Below the pieces are notes generated by a model. It was given only the letters and a program-made list of their open reading frames with translations. It was not told the origin of the DNA and searched no databases. This document shows, piece by piece, positions 8,146 through 16,289 of a DNA stretch of 64,000 nucleotides. Position numbers and translations under genes: made by a program. The stretch is from Desulfobacter curvatus DSM 3379 (lineage in GTDB: Bacteria > Desulfobacterota > Desulfobacteria > Desulfobacterales > Desulfobacteraceae), in NCBI RefSeq assembly GCF_000373985.1, contig NZ_KB893057.1:62001-126000 (forward strand). The letters are read 5' to 3'. Position 1 is the stretch's first letter, and each line of letters starts with the position of its first letter.

Positions 8146-9887
8146 TTTATCTCTTTTCTGATAAGCTCGTTGAGGTAAGTTTCGTGGTCGGTTAATGCCT
8201 TTCTGGACAGGAAAAACCTTGCTTTTCCCGTTTTTTCTCGAATAAGGTTAAATCCGTCAAAAAAATCCGTGTATATTTTAGAAAGGACTTCCTCTGTGGT
8301 TGCATTGTGCTCTATAAACTGCTGGATGAGAAAATCCGCTGCATCTTCTTCAAACACGACATTTAAATCATAGTTTTTGGAAATTTCCAGTTCCATCTCT
8401 CTAACATTGTCATAGAATTTTTTGACCTGTTTAACCGCGTCCTCTATCTCCATGACATGGGCCGTATAGTACTGGACCACCATTTTTGTACGAATCTGCG
8501 TTAAGGTCAGGCCGTGGCGGATGGAAAATATTTTCCAGTTATTTTTAACATATTCACTGATGTAATCTGAGAAAAGGACCAATGCATGGTTATATTCAGC
8601 CAGGTATTTTTCTTTGTCATTGCCCTGGATCAGATCGTTTAACACTTGTTTGGGGTCCGTCAGTACCTGTTTGGTGACCGCAAATTGACCCACGGATTCG
8701 GAAGGCAGTTTTTCTTCAAAGCAGAGCATGGCTTCTTCAACCACGGATACAAGCCCCCGGGCACCGGTATTTTCCTTGTGCGCCTTTTCCGCAAGCATCT
8801 CTAACGCCTCGTCGGTGAACAGCACGTCAATCCCATATGATTTGAAATCAAGGCGTTTGCTTAAAATAACCGGATTGTTGGGCATTTTCAGGATGTCGTA
8901 AAGATCCTTTTGGGTCAGTTCGTCCAGTACACAACGCACCGGTACCCTGCCGATGAATTCGGACTCAAATCCGTAGGCCACCAAATCCTCGGACCGGGTC
9001 TCCTTTAAAAGCTCATTGTCTTTTCTGGTATGACTGAGTGAGGCACCAAACCCTATGGCTTGTTTGCTCAATCGTTTTTTCACCATATCTGTCAAGCCTG
9101 AAAACGCACCTGACAGAATAAAAAGAATATTGGCCGTATTCACTCGTCTGGCCGAGCGTTTTCCGGTTCTCTGGAATGCCTCAAGCTCCTGCATCATGGA
9201 TACGGGATCATGGGGCACCTTTAAATCTACATCGGTTTCTTCCATGGGTTTGAGCAGGGCCCGCTGAACACCTGTCCGCGATATCTGGGCGCCGATAACA
9301 TTGGGGCTTGCAGCAATCTTGTCCACTTCGTCGATGTAAACAATGCCGCATTCGGCAAGTTCAATGTCATCCTTGGCTTCTTTAACCAGATCCCTGATCA
9401 AGTCCTCTACATCCCCGCCCACATACCCGGTTTCGGAGAATTTTGTGGCATCGGCTTTGACAAAAGGCACCCCGATTTTTTTGGCGATAAGTTTGATCAG
9501 ATAGGTTTTGCCGATACCGGTGGGACCGAGCAGCAGGATATTGCTTTTAATGTTACCCGTGATCTTAAACGGTTCCGTGATCATGGTTTCCTGGTGCCGG
9601 ATTCGGTTGAAATGGGTACAGATCTTTGTGGCAAGTACCGATTTCGCCTTGTCCTGCCGAACAACGTACTGGTCAAGGTAACTGATCAGTTCCGCAGGCT
9701 TAATATTGAAATCAATCAGTTTTTTTTTGCCGGACTCGGGTGTTGTGCCGGTAATGATCTCCTGCTGGGGCTGGATGGAAGGTGCCAGGATTTTAACATT
9801 TCCACCAAATCTTTTGTTCAGAAATTCCCCAAGCTCTTTTTCGATTTTTTTCGGGTCAGGCCCGGTGGCATCATTGTGATTAGTCAT
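8142..9887 (-). CDS. ClpX-like AAA+ unfoldase without zinc-binding domain, with long C-terminal extension
   Basis: The 581-residue protein has a ClpX/HslU-type AAA+ core: Walker A GPTGIGKT (121-128), the pore loop GYVG (154-157), Walker B IVYIDEVDK (182-190), an arginine-finger region (FIGRVPV) and sensor 2 GARG (375-378). An IGF tripeptide (278-280) stands where ClpX docks ClpP. The N-terminal zinc-binding domain of normal ClpX is missing and is replaced by about 60 residues of low similarity. About 180 helical residues follow the small domain, against only a short tail in ClpX. The gene overlaps ahbC by 4 bp, so it is co-translated with heme synthesis genes. It may be an unfoldase or chaperone acting with ClpP or on the heme enzymes; that role is inference. 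Confidence 0.75.
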   Translation of the reverse strand: MTNHNDATGPDPKKIEKELGEFLNKRFGGNVKILAPSIQPQQEIITGTTPESGKKKLIDFNIKPAELISYLDQYVVRQDKAKSVLATKICTHFNRIRHQETMITEPFKITGNIKSNILLLGPTGIGKTYLIKLIAKKIGVPFVKADATKFSETGYVGGDVEDLIRDLVKEAKDDIELAECGIVYIDEVDKIAASPNVIGAQISRTGVQRALLKPMEETDVDLKVPHDPVSMMQELEAFQRTGKRSARRVNTANILFILSGAFSGLTDMVKKRLSKQAIGFGASLSHTRKDNELLKETRSEDLVAYGFESEFIGRVPVRCVLDELTQKDLYDILKMPNNPVILSKRLDFKSYGIDVLFTDEALEMLAEKAHKENTGARGLVSVVEEAMLCFEEKLPSESVGQFAVTKQVLTDPKQVLNDLIQGNDKEKYLAEYNHALVLFSDYISEYVKNNWKIFSIRHGLTLTQIRTKMVVQYYTAHVMEIEDAVKQVKKFYDNVREMELEISKNYDLNVVFEEDAADFLIQQFIEHNATTEEVLSKIYTDFFDGFNLIREKTGKARFFLSRKALTDHETYLNELIRKEIK

Positions 9888-9939
9888 AATTACCTATAAT
9901 AAGCTTGTCTGCCCATAATTCAAGGCGCAAGTTCAGAGC

Positions 9940-10116
9940 CTATTTTTTTTTCTCTTTAAAGTATTCACAGGGCTTTCCCGAAGACTGGAATACCGTGATG
10001 CTGGGCAGTTGGCGGCTTTTAAACCCTAAAGCCCTGCAGCCGTTTGGGTGGGCCGGTTCCCAAGTGACATAAAAAAATCGACACTTGTAACAATTTCTTT
10101 TATCGTCTTCGTTCAT
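9940..10116 (-). CDS. Small conserved-looking four-cysteine protein (58 aa)
   Basis: An ATG at 10116 opens a 58-codon frame ending in TAG at 9940. The product starts MNEDDKRNCYKCRFFYV and contains Cys9, Cys12, Cys27 and Cys50. The CxxC pair is followed by aromatic residues, then NGCRALGFKSR and SSGKPCEYF. The spacing resembles a small zinc- or iron-binding module, and I recall similar proteins of about 60 residues in related bacteria, with no function I can name. A stop codon lies three codons upstream in frame, so the start is fixed. It lies 52 bp upstream of the ClpX-like gene in the same direction and is probably the first gene of the heme transcript. Too short for routine gene finding, but its composition is clearly protein-like. 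Confidence 0.65.
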   Translation of the reverse strand: MNEDDKRNCYKCRFFYVTWEPAHPNGCRALGFKSRQLPSITVFQSSGKPCEYFKEKKK

Positions 10117-10208
10117 ATCAGCTTATGTGGCCCGGCAAAAGATAACTCTCCAATTTTGCTCGTCTTTTTTCTCGTATTCTTCGGTGAAACCCAGGGGATA
10201 TATTTCAT
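10113..10208 (-). CDS. Possible 31-codon leader ORF
   Basis: An ATG at 10208 opens a 31-residue frame (MKYIPWVSPKN..., rich in Lys/Arg) whose stop TGA overlaps the ATG of the 58-residue gene as ATGA. This overlap is the main evidence that it is translated. A weak AGGG lies a few bases before the ATG. It resembles no family I know and may be only the 5' leader of the operon mRNA. Confidence 0.25.
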   Translation of the reverse strand: MKYIPWVSPKNTRKKTSKIGELSFAGPHKLI

Positions 10209-10223
10209 GGGTCCCTAATAAAA

Positions 10224-10251
10224 AAAGCCGCGGCAATTACGCCGCGGCTTT
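10224..10251 (-). terminator. Intrinsic terminator after tRNA-Leu
   Basis: Perfect 11-bp arms (aaagccgcggc at 10224-10234 and gccgcggcttt at 10241-10251) with a 6-nt loop are followed, on the minus strand, by a run of seven T. This is a textbook rho-independent terminator placed just after the tRNA, ending the gap-tpiA-secG-tRNA unit. Confidence 0.9.
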
Positions 10252-10258
10252 GAATTTT

Positions 10259-10343
10259 TGGTGCCGAAGGGGAGATTTGAACTCCCACGGGTCTCCCCAC
10301 ACGCCCCTCAAGCGTGCGTGTCTACCTATTCCACCACTTCGGC
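10259..10343 (-). tRNA. tRNA-Leu (anticodon GAG), CCA encoded
   Basis: On the minus strand the sequence folds as a class II tRNA. The acceptor arms are GCCGAAG (10343-10337) and CTTCGGC, the discriminator base is A, and CCA is encoded (10261-10259). The anticodon stem is CACGC/GCGTG with loop TTGAGGG, giving anticodon GAG, which reads CUC and CUU leucine codons. A variable arm follows, and the T arm carries GTTCAAAT. It sits directly after secG, a common pairing in bacteria, and before an intrinsic terminator. Confidence 0.95.
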
Positions 10344-10360
10344 AAAAAATTTACTCTTAT

Positions 10361-10657
10361 TCATTCTGCTGCCGGTACCTGCTGTCCTGCCGGAGCAGAT
10401 GTGTCCTTCATGATACTGGACTGTGACTGATGTCCTGACATGTAAGCCAAAGTCAGCGATGTGATCATGAATATAATGGCCACGGCTGTGGTAATTTTAG
10501 TCAGGATGTTTGCGGGACCGGCTGCTCCGAAAAGTGCCTGGCTGCCTGCGCCACCCATGGATACGCCCATTTCTGCACCTTTACCGGTCTGTAACAGCAC
10601 GACAAGTATCAGGAAGATGCAAACTGCTACATGTATTGTAACTAAAATGCCAGTCAT
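10361..10657 (-). CDS. secG: Protein translocase subunit SecG
   Basis: SecG is the small accessory subunit of the SecYEG channel in the inner membrane. The 98-residue protein has two membrane helices (about 4-24 and 52-74) joined by the conserved cytoplasmic loop LLQTGKGAEMGVSMGGAGSQ, the family hallmark, and a short polar tail. It lies 12 bp after tpiA and just before tRNA-Leu, an arrangement shared with many proteobacteria. Length and topology are normal. Confidence 0.95.
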   Translation of the reverse strand: MTGILVTIHVAVCIFLILVVLLQTGKGAEMGVSMGGAGSQALFGAAGPANILTKITTAVAIIFMITSLTLAYMSGHQSQSSIMKDTSAPAGQQVPAAE

Positions 10658-10669
10658 ATTATAAAATAT

Positions 10670-11425
10670 CTAAAACCTAATAATCTTATTAAAATCTTCA
10701 GGGTTCAGGCTCGCTCCGCCAACCAGTGCACCATCTACGTCTTCAAGTTGCATCAGATCTTTGATGTTGCCGGGTTTTACTGATCCACCGTATAAAATTC
10801 GGATCTTTGCAGCCAGATCTTCTGCGTACTTTTCTTTGATCAGATGTCTTAAAAATACATGAACTTCTTTAACCTGATCAGGTCCTGCCGTCTTTCCGGT
10901 TCCGATTGCCCACACCGGCTCATAAGCCAGAATCAGGGAATCAAGTTCCGCAAGATCAAAGCCTTTTAACCCATCTGATATCTGCTTGTCAAGGATAAAA
11001 AACGTTTTATCCGCCTCCCGCTGGCTTTCCGTCTCTCCGATGCACATCACCGGGATAAGTTGAGCATCAAGGGCTGCACGGATTTTAATTGCCACGCTTT
11101 CATCGGTTTCACCAAAGAACTGTCTACGTTCGGAGTGACCGATAATGACATAGTCGGCACCGGCATCCTTAATCATTTCCCCGGACACTTCACCTGTGAA
11201 AGCCCCTTCCTTGCCAGGGTAAATGTTCTGGGCTCCCAGCCGGACCTGGGAGTCTTTACCCAAGGCCGCAGCCACCAGGGGCAAAGACAGAGCTGTGGGT
11301 GCGATCATAATATCAACGCCTTGGGCCCCTTTGCTTAAGTCTGCCAGCTGTTTTGCCGCTGCAACCGCCTGGGTACCGGTCTTGTACATTTTCCAGTTGC
11401 CGGCAATCAATGGAATCCTTGTCAT
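10670..11425 (-). CDS. tpiA: Triosephosphate isomerase
   Basis: TpiA interconverts dihydroxyacetone phosphate and glyceraldehyde 3-phosphate in the cytoplasm. The 251-residue protein is of normal length and shows the substrate Lys in AGNWKMYKT, the catalytic His in IIGHSERR, the catalytic Glu in AYEPVWAIGTGKTA (which also holds the mobile loop), and the phosphate-binding GGSV near the C-terminus. It lies 11 bp after gap, with which it forms a glycolysis/gluconeogenesis pair, and 12 bp before secG. Confidence 0.98.
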   Translation of the reverse strand: MTRIPLIAGNWKMYKTGTQAVAAAKQLADLSKGAQGVDIMIAPTALSLPLVAAALGKDSQVRLGAQNIYPGKEGAFTGEVSGEMIKDAGADYVIIGHSERRQFFGETDESVAIKIRAALDAQLIPVMCIGETESQREADKTFFILDKQISDGLKGFDLAELDSLILAYEPVWAIGTGKTAGPDQVKEVHVFLRHLIKEKYAEDLAAKIRILYGGSVKPGNIKDLMQLEDVDGALVGGASLNPEDFNKIIRF

Positions 11426-11436
11426 TTTTTCCTCCT

Positions 11437-12444
11437 CTAAAGGGCGCTGCCCACCATCTCAGCCAGATCAACCATGCGGTGGGAGTAGCCGGCCTCGTTG
11501 TCGTACCACGAAAAGATTTTTACCATCTCGCCGTTGATGACGTCAGTGCAGGAGGCATCAACAATGGAAGAAAGCGGGCAGGAGTTGTGGTCAATGGATA
11601 CCAGGGGTTGATCAACATATCCCAGATATCCCTTCAGGTTGGTCTCCGATGCCTTTTTAAGGGCCTGGTTGATCATCTCCTTGGTCAGATCTTTTTTCTC
11701 AGTGGTAATTACCAGATCCACAAGGGATACATTGGGTGTGGGTACCCGTACCGCAAGGCCGTTGAGTTTGCCTTCAAGCTCGGGTAAAACCAGGGAAACC
11801 GCTTTGGCGGCACCTGTGGTGGTGGGAATCATGGACAACGCGGCGGCCCTTGCCCGGCGCAGGTCTTTATGCGGGAAGTCAAGCAGGCGCTGGTCACCGG
11901 TGTAGGAGTGGATCGTAGTCATAAGCCCGCATACAACGCCGAAATTTTCCAGCAGTACCTTGGCTACGGGAGCCAGGCAATTGGTGGTGCAGGAGGCATT
12001 GGACAGAATATGGTGGGCGCCGGGGTCGTAATCTTCATGGTTTACGCCCATGACAATGGTCACATCCGGATCCTTGGCCGGCGCTGAGATGATGACTTTC
12101 TTAGCCCCGCCCTCAAGGTGCTTGCCTGCGGTTTCGCGATTTCTGAAAAGACCAGTGCATTCCAGGACAATGTCCACACCGGCATCCGCCCAGGCAATCT
12201 GGGCAGGATCCTTTAACGCGGTGACCAAAATCTGTTTTCCATCCACGGCAATGAACCCTTCTCCATGGCTGACCTCGTTGGGCAGGCGTCCGTGGACAGA
12301 GTCATATTTAAGCAGATGGGCAATGGTTTCGGTGTTTGTCAGATCATTAATGGCCGCAACTTCAATTGCATCATTTTCCAAAGCAGCCCGAAAGACCATG
12401 CGTCCGATTCTGCCGAATCCGTTAATTCCTATTCTTACAGTCAT
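11437..12444 (-). CDS. gap: Glyceraldehyde-3-phosphate dehydrogenase, type I
   Basis: This enzyme oxidises glyceraldehyde 3-phosphate to 1,3-bisphosphoglycerate with NAD and phosphate. The 335-residue sequence has the Rossmann start RIGINGFGRIGRMVFRAAL, the catalytic cysteine in SNASCTTNCLAPVAK, and the C-terminal SWYDNEAGYSHRMVDL. It is the first gene of the gap-tpiA-secG-tRNA unit. Upstream (12445-12510) a short spacer separates it from the EIIA gene on the same strand and may hold its promoter; a good ribosome binding site (gaaggagac) precedes the ATG. Confidence 0.98.
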   Translation of the reverse strand: MTVRIGINGFGRIGRMVFRAALENDAIEVAAINDLTNTETIAHLLKYDSVHGRLPNEVSHGEGFIAVDGKQILVTALKDPAQIAWADAGVDIVLECTGLFRNRETAGKHLEGGAKKVIISAPAKDPDVTIVMGVNHEDYDPGAHHILSNASCTTNCLAPVAKVLLENFGVVCGLMTTIHSYTGDQRLLDFPHKDLRRARAAALSMIPTTTGAAKAVSLVLPELEGKLNGLAVRVPTPNVSLVDLVITTEKKDLTKEMINQALKKASETNLKGYLGYVDQPLVSIDHNSCPLSSIVDASCTDVINGEMVKIFSWYDNEAGYSHRMVDLAEMVGSAL

Positions 12445-12510
12445 TATTAGTCTCCTTCAAAAATGAAAAGCAGTCCATACCCGAAAGGGGGAAGCCGGGC
12501 ATGGCACGGG

Positions 12511-12930
12511 TTAGGATAAGGACCGACTGGTCCCTTTCAGGATGTCGCTGGCAAGGGAAATGCTCTTTTTCCCGTGTTCAATCAGGGCTGCGGTCAATGC
12601 TTTAATCTCCATCTTCTTCCGGCTTGTTACCGCTTTGAGAAGAATGGGCAGGTTGACGCCTGAAATCACCTCCACCTTTCCTTCTTCCAGAAAGGCATAG
12701 GCCAGGTTTGAAGGTGTACCCCCGAACATGTCGGTTAAAATAATAACTCCATTTTCGCAATAGACATCTTTAATACCCCGTTTGATTTTATTTCGTAAGC
12801 TTTCAGGGTCCTGTTTGATGTCTATGGATATGGCGCCAAGCTTTTCTTGCTTAGCCCCCAGAATGAATTCCAGGGTATCAATCAATGCTGCACCCAGATT
12901 CGCATGGGTGACAATTAAAATTCCTGTCAT
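12511..12930 (-). CDS. PTS system mannose-type EIIA domain protein
   Basis: I chose the ATG at 12930 because MTGILIVTHANLG is the usual family start; an in-frame extension to 12966 would overlap rapZ. His9 in VTHANLG is the phosphorylation site of mannose-class EIIA proteins, and the DMFGGTPSN segment is a second family hallmark. At 139 residues it is a lone EIIA domain without EIIB, EIIC or EIID. It ends the rpoN-hpf-ptsN-rapZ cluster, so a regulatory rather than transport role is likely (inference). EI and HPr, which would phosphorylate it, are not in the window. Confidence 0.9.
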   Translation of the reverse strand: MTGILIVTHANLGAALIDTLEFILGAKQEKLGAISIDIKQDPESLRNKIKRGIKDVYCENGVIILTDMFGGTPSNLAYAFLEEGKVEVISGVNLPILLKAVTSRKKMEIKALTAALIEHGKKSISLASDILKGTSRSLS

Positions 12931-12940
12931 AATTTGCCTG

Positions 12941-13828
12941 TTATAGTTCTTTGATGTCTCTGTCAATATCTCTGTGCCGCAGGCTTGGGTTCAGGCCCTT
13001 TTTCATCAGCCGTTCAAATACGGCCCGGGAAATGGCGACACTGCGGTGGCGGCCACCGGTACAGCCCAAGGCGAGTGTTAGATATGCCTTATTTTCTTTT
13101 TTATATAAAGGGATGAGATAGTCAATAAGATCGTTATATTTTTTTAAAAAGGTTTTTGTTTCCGCATTTTCCAGAACAAAGGTTTTTACCGCATCAGATT
13201 CTCCGTTATGGGCTTTGAGTTCCGGCACAAAATAAGGATTTGCCAGAAACCTCAGATCCACCACAATATCCGCATCCACCGGGATACCGTATTTGTAGCC
13301 AAAGGACATGATATTCAGTTTCATGAAATTTTCAGAACCGATATCCTTGGACACAAGAGTTTGTATTTCTGCTTTAAGCTGGTGCACATTGAAATTAGAG
13401 GTGTCGATGATCCGGTGGGCTAATTTCCGGATGGCGGCCATCCCCTGTTTTTCGGATCGGATGCTGTCCAAAAGATTTTTTTCATCGCCCAGGGGATGGT
13501 GTCGGCGGGTCTGGCTGAACCGTTTGACCAGGGTTTGGGTATCCGCTTCAAGAAATATGATGACCGGATGAACGCCCATCTCTTCTAAAGCGGAAACGCC
13601 TGAAACAAATGTGTTTAAAAAGGTTTTTGACCGCATATCCATCACAAAGGCCGCCCCCTTGACCTTGGAACTTTCCCCTAACGGCAGTTCAAGCACCTTG
13701 GGTACAAGTTCCATGGGCATATTGTCAATGCAGTAAAAGGATGCATCTTCAAATGCCTGGGCAACGGTTGTCTTCCCGGAGCCCGAGATGCCTGTGATGA
13801 TATAAACCTTGAGGGTTTCCATGGTCAA
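12941..13828 (-). CDS. rapZ: RNase adapter / nucleotide-binding protein RapZ (YvcJ family)
   Basis: RapZ-family proteins bind ATP/GTP and, in enterobacteria, deliver a small RNA to RNase E to control amino-sugar synthesis; outside that group the targets are unclear. The 295-residue protein has a Walker A motif GISGSGKTT (13-21) and the C-terminal signature LGCTGGRHRSVAISR. It overlaps ptsN by 4 bp. Its location beside two EIIA genes and rpoN is the classic context of the family and points to the regulatory PTS. Confidence 0.95.
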   Translation of the reverse strand: MTMETLKVYIITGISGSGKTTVAQAFEDASFYCIDNMPMELVPKVLELPLGESSKVKGAAFVMDMRSKTFLNTFVSGVSALEEMGVHPVIIFLEADTQTLVKRFSQTRRHHPLGDEKNLLDSIRSEKQGMAAIRKLAHRIIDTSNFNVHQLKAEIQTLVSKDIGSENFMKLNIMSFGYKYGIPVDADIVVDLRFLANPYFVPELKAHNGESDAVKTFVLENAETKTFLKKYNDLIDYLIPLYKKENKAYLTLALGCTGGRHRSVAISRAVFERLMKKGLNPSLRHRDIDRDIKEL

Positions 13829-14283
13829 AATTCTTCGTCATTCTCCAGAATGATCTGATGAATCTGTTCTTGTGAACCTGCCGATAACAGACGTTCTTTA
13901 AACTGATCCATTTTCAGCAGTTTTGAAATCTGGGCCAGAACCTTTAAGTGCCCTCCTGTGGAATGCTCGGGTGTTAAAAGCAGAAAGAAAAGATGGACCG
14001 GCCGGTTGTCCAAAGAATTAAACTCGATTCCTTTGATGCTTCGACCAAATCCCACTGCAATGGATTTCACCGTCTCCAGTTTGCCGTGGGGAATGGCGAT
14101 GCCGCCGCCGATGCCTGTGGAGCCCAAGTGTTCACGTTCCAGCAAGACGGCTGCAACATCTTCGGCCTCGGCCCCGGCTACCGGTGCAACAGCCCGGGAC
14201 AGTTCTGTTATGGCCTCTGATTTATTTTGGGCTTTCAGGTCTGCGATAATAGCGTCCAGCTTTAGAATGTCACTGATTTTCAT
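13825..14283 (-). CDS. ptsN: Nitrogen-type PTS EIIA protein (PtsN)
   Basis: The 152-residue protein is a single fructose/nitrogen-class EIIA domain. His66 in GGGIAIPHGKLE is the phosphorylation site. PtsN acts as a phosphorylation-dependent regulator (potassium, nitrogen and carbon balance in other bacteria) rather than as a sugar transporter. It overlaps rapZ by 4 bp and follows hpf by 14 bp, the standard rpoN-linked order. Both EIIA types in one operon suggest competition for phosphate from one EI/HPr pair encoded elsewhere. Confidence 0.94.
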   Translation of the reverse strand: MKISDILKLDAIIADLKAQNKSEAITELSRAVAPVAGAEAEDVAAVLLEREHLGSTGIGGGIAIPHGKLETVKSIAVGFGRSIKGIEFNSLDNRPVHLFFLLLTPEHSTGGHLKVLAQISKLLKMDQFKERLLSAGSQEQIHQIILENDEEF

Positions 14284-14297
14284 TGGTTCCGACCATC

Positions 14298-14831
14298 CTA
14301 TCCTTGGGGGGCGATAAGTCCCAGTTTTCCGTTATTATGTCTATAAATCACATTGACTTGCTCTGTACGGGCATTCATAAATACATAAAAAGATTTTTTG
14401 CCCGATTCCAGTTCAATTACCGCATCTTCAATGTCCATGGGTTTTGTCTCAAGGGGTTCTTCAATAATATCACCCATGTCCCCGGGCAGTGGTTCATCAA
14501 TGCTGAACTCCCGGGTATCTGTCAGGCTTGCCTTGTTGCCCGACATGTGTTTTTTTTCTTTTTCTTTGTGCTTTGTGATCTGGCCTTTCACTTTATCCGT
14601 TAAAATATCAATGGTTGCATACATGCTTTCGGACGATTCCTTGGCATGGATGTTCAACGGACCGCTGGTTAGGGTGATTTCGGCAATATGTCTTATCTTT
14701 TCAACGCTTAAGACCACACTGGCCTCGGCCGGACCATCCAGCATCTTGTCAAACCGTTTAAGCTTCTTATTTACATAGGATTTCAGGGAATCAGATGCTT
14801 CTATTTTTTTGAACGTGATGGTGACCTGCAT
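14298..14831 (-). CDS. hpf: Ribosome hibernation promoting factor, long form
   Basis: HPF binds the 30S decoding region and, in its long form, pairs ribosomes into inactive 100S dimers in starved cells. The 177-residue protein has the N-terminal S30AE domain (MQVTITFKKIEASDSLK, about 1-100), a polar linker rich in Lys and Glu, and the C-terminal dimerisation domain (about 120-177, with SFYVFMNARTEQVNVIYR). It is therefore the long type and needs no separate RMF. It lies 13 bp after rpoN in a well-known gene order. Confidence 0.95.
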   Translation of the reverse strand: MQVTITFKKIEASDSLKSYVNKKLKRFDKMLDGPAEASVVLSVEKIRHIAEITLTSGPLNIHAKESSESMYATIDILTDKVKGQITKHKEKEKKHMSGNKASLTDTREFSIDEPLPGDMGDIIEEPLETKPMDIEDAVIELESGKKSFYVFMNARTEQVNVIYRHNNGKLGLIAPQG

Positions 14832-14844
14832 AGATTAGCTCTCC

Positions 14845-16287
14845 CTATAATTGTTTGCGTTTATTGGACGGCAGAATATTGAGCACCTTTCTGTATTTTG
14901 CTACGGTTCGCCGGGCAATCTGGATGTCTGATTCCTGCAGAATTGCGGCGATTTTATCATCACTTAAGGGTGCGTTGGGATCTTCGTTGTCAATGAGTTG
15001 TCTTATTCTCTCCTTGACACTGGCCGATGCCATGGAGGGCCCGTCCCCCCGTTCTATGGAACTATTGAAAAAATATTTAAGCTCAAACAATCCCTGGGGG
15101 GTGTACGCATATTTGTTGGTGGTCACCCGGCTGATCGTGGACTCATGCATTTCAATATCTTCGGCAATGTCTTTTAGAATCAAGGGCCTCAGATAGGCGA
15201 TGCCCTTTTCAAAAAATTCCCTTTGAAATTTTATGATACTTTCCATGACCAGGTAAATGGTTTTCTGGCGTTGATGAATGGATTTTATCAGCCAGGAAGC
15301 GGACTGCATCTTTTCATTAAGATAGGTCTTGGTTTCCTTGGGGATTTTTTTGCCGGTGGCCACAGCGTCTCTGTAGAATCTTGAAATTTTTAATTTGGGA
15401 AGGCCGTCATCGTTCATAACAATTTTGAAATCATCACCGACTTTGTAAACGTATATATCCGGGGTGATGTAGGCCGGTTCCTCCGTGGCAAATTTCCTGC
15501 CGGGCTTGGGTTCAAGGAATTGGATGATTTTTACTGCGGCCCGTACATCCTCAACGGAAATCTTAAGGGCCTTTGCTATTTTTTTGCTGTTCCTGTTCTC
15601 AAGATTTTTTAGATGATCCGTAATGATCCGGGTGATGATATCGTTTTCAATGCCCAGCTGCAGGACCTGAATCAAAAGCGTCTCGCATAGGTTTCTGGCA
15701 CACACGCCGGGGGGGTCAAAGGTCTGGAGCACAGCCAGCACCTCTTCAACGGTTTGAATGTCGGCCTGGGCCGTCTGGGCCAGTTCTTCCACGTCGGCAC
15801 ATAAATATCCGTCCCGGTTCAGGTTGCCGATGATGATGTGACCAATGTTTTCCTCTTCGTCCGGCAGATCCGAAAGCATCAACTGCCACTTCAAATGCGC
15901 CTCAAGGGTTGTTTTTTCGGATGTGAATGCTTCGTAATTGGGGGCTTCACTGCTTTCAGACTCCATGTAGACTTTACCGGTGGAGTTGTATTCATTGATA
16001 TAATTTTCCCAATCCGTATCCGAGCGCACCCGCTCTTCAATAGTTACTTCCTTGACAGGCGTTTCGGTTTCCGTTTCTCGGGTTTCGGTTTCCTGGGCAG
16101 TGATGGCTTTGTCGGAGGCATCATCAACGGAGACTTCTTCAAGCGCCGGATTTTGCTCCATTTCCTGCTGGATCATTTCGGCAAGTTCAAGCCGGGACAG
16201 CTGAAGCAGTTTAATAGCTTGCTGGAGCTGGGGTGTCATAACCAGCTGTTGAGTCAGTGCAAGGCTTTGTTGTAATCCAAGTTCCAT
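14845..16287 (-). CDS. rpoN: RNA polymerase sigma-54 factor
   Basis: RpoN directs RNA polymerase to -24/-12 promoters and needs an AAA+ activator to melt DNA. The 480-residue protein has the Gln/Leu-rich region I (LGLQQSLALTQQLVMTPQLQ), an acidic region II (about 55-115), the core-binding domain, and the C-terminal RpoN box ARRTVAKYR (458-466) that reads the -24 element. It lies 2 bp after lptB. The window also encodes a PilR-like activator and a matching promoter before pilA, so a likely target set is visible here. Confidence 0.98.
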   Translation of the reverse strand: MELGLQQSLALTQQLVMTPQLQQAIKLLQLSRLELAEMIQQEMEQNPALEEVSVDDASDKAITAQETETRETETETPVKEVTIEERVRSDTDWENYINEYNSTGKVYMESESSEAPNYEAFTSEKTTLEAHLKWQLMLSDLPDEEENIGHIIIGNLNRDGYLCADVEELAQTAQADIQTVEEVLAVLQTFDPPGVCARNLCETLLIQVLQLGIENDIITRIITDHLKNLENRNSKKIAKALKISVEDVRAAVKIIQFLEPKPGRKFATEEPAYITPDIYVYKVGDDFKIVMNDDGLPKLKISRFYRDAVATGKKIPKETKTYLNEKMQSASWLIKSIHQRQKTIYLVMESIIKFQREFFEKGIAYLRPLILKDIAEDIEMHESTISRVTTNKYAYTPQGLFELKYFFNSSIERGDGPSMASASVKERIRQLIDNEDPNAPLSDDKIAAILQESDIQIARRTVAKYRKVLNILPSNKRKQL

Positions 16288-16289
16288 GA

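Noticed and set aside
8142..9887. Housekeeping ClpX
   Set aside because: Lacks the zinc-binding domain, has a long C-terminal extension and is not next to clpP, tig or lon.
10127..10426. Plus-strand frame crossing the terminator and tRNA-Leu
   Set aside because: It reads through a structural RNA gene and a terminator; no protein-like signal.
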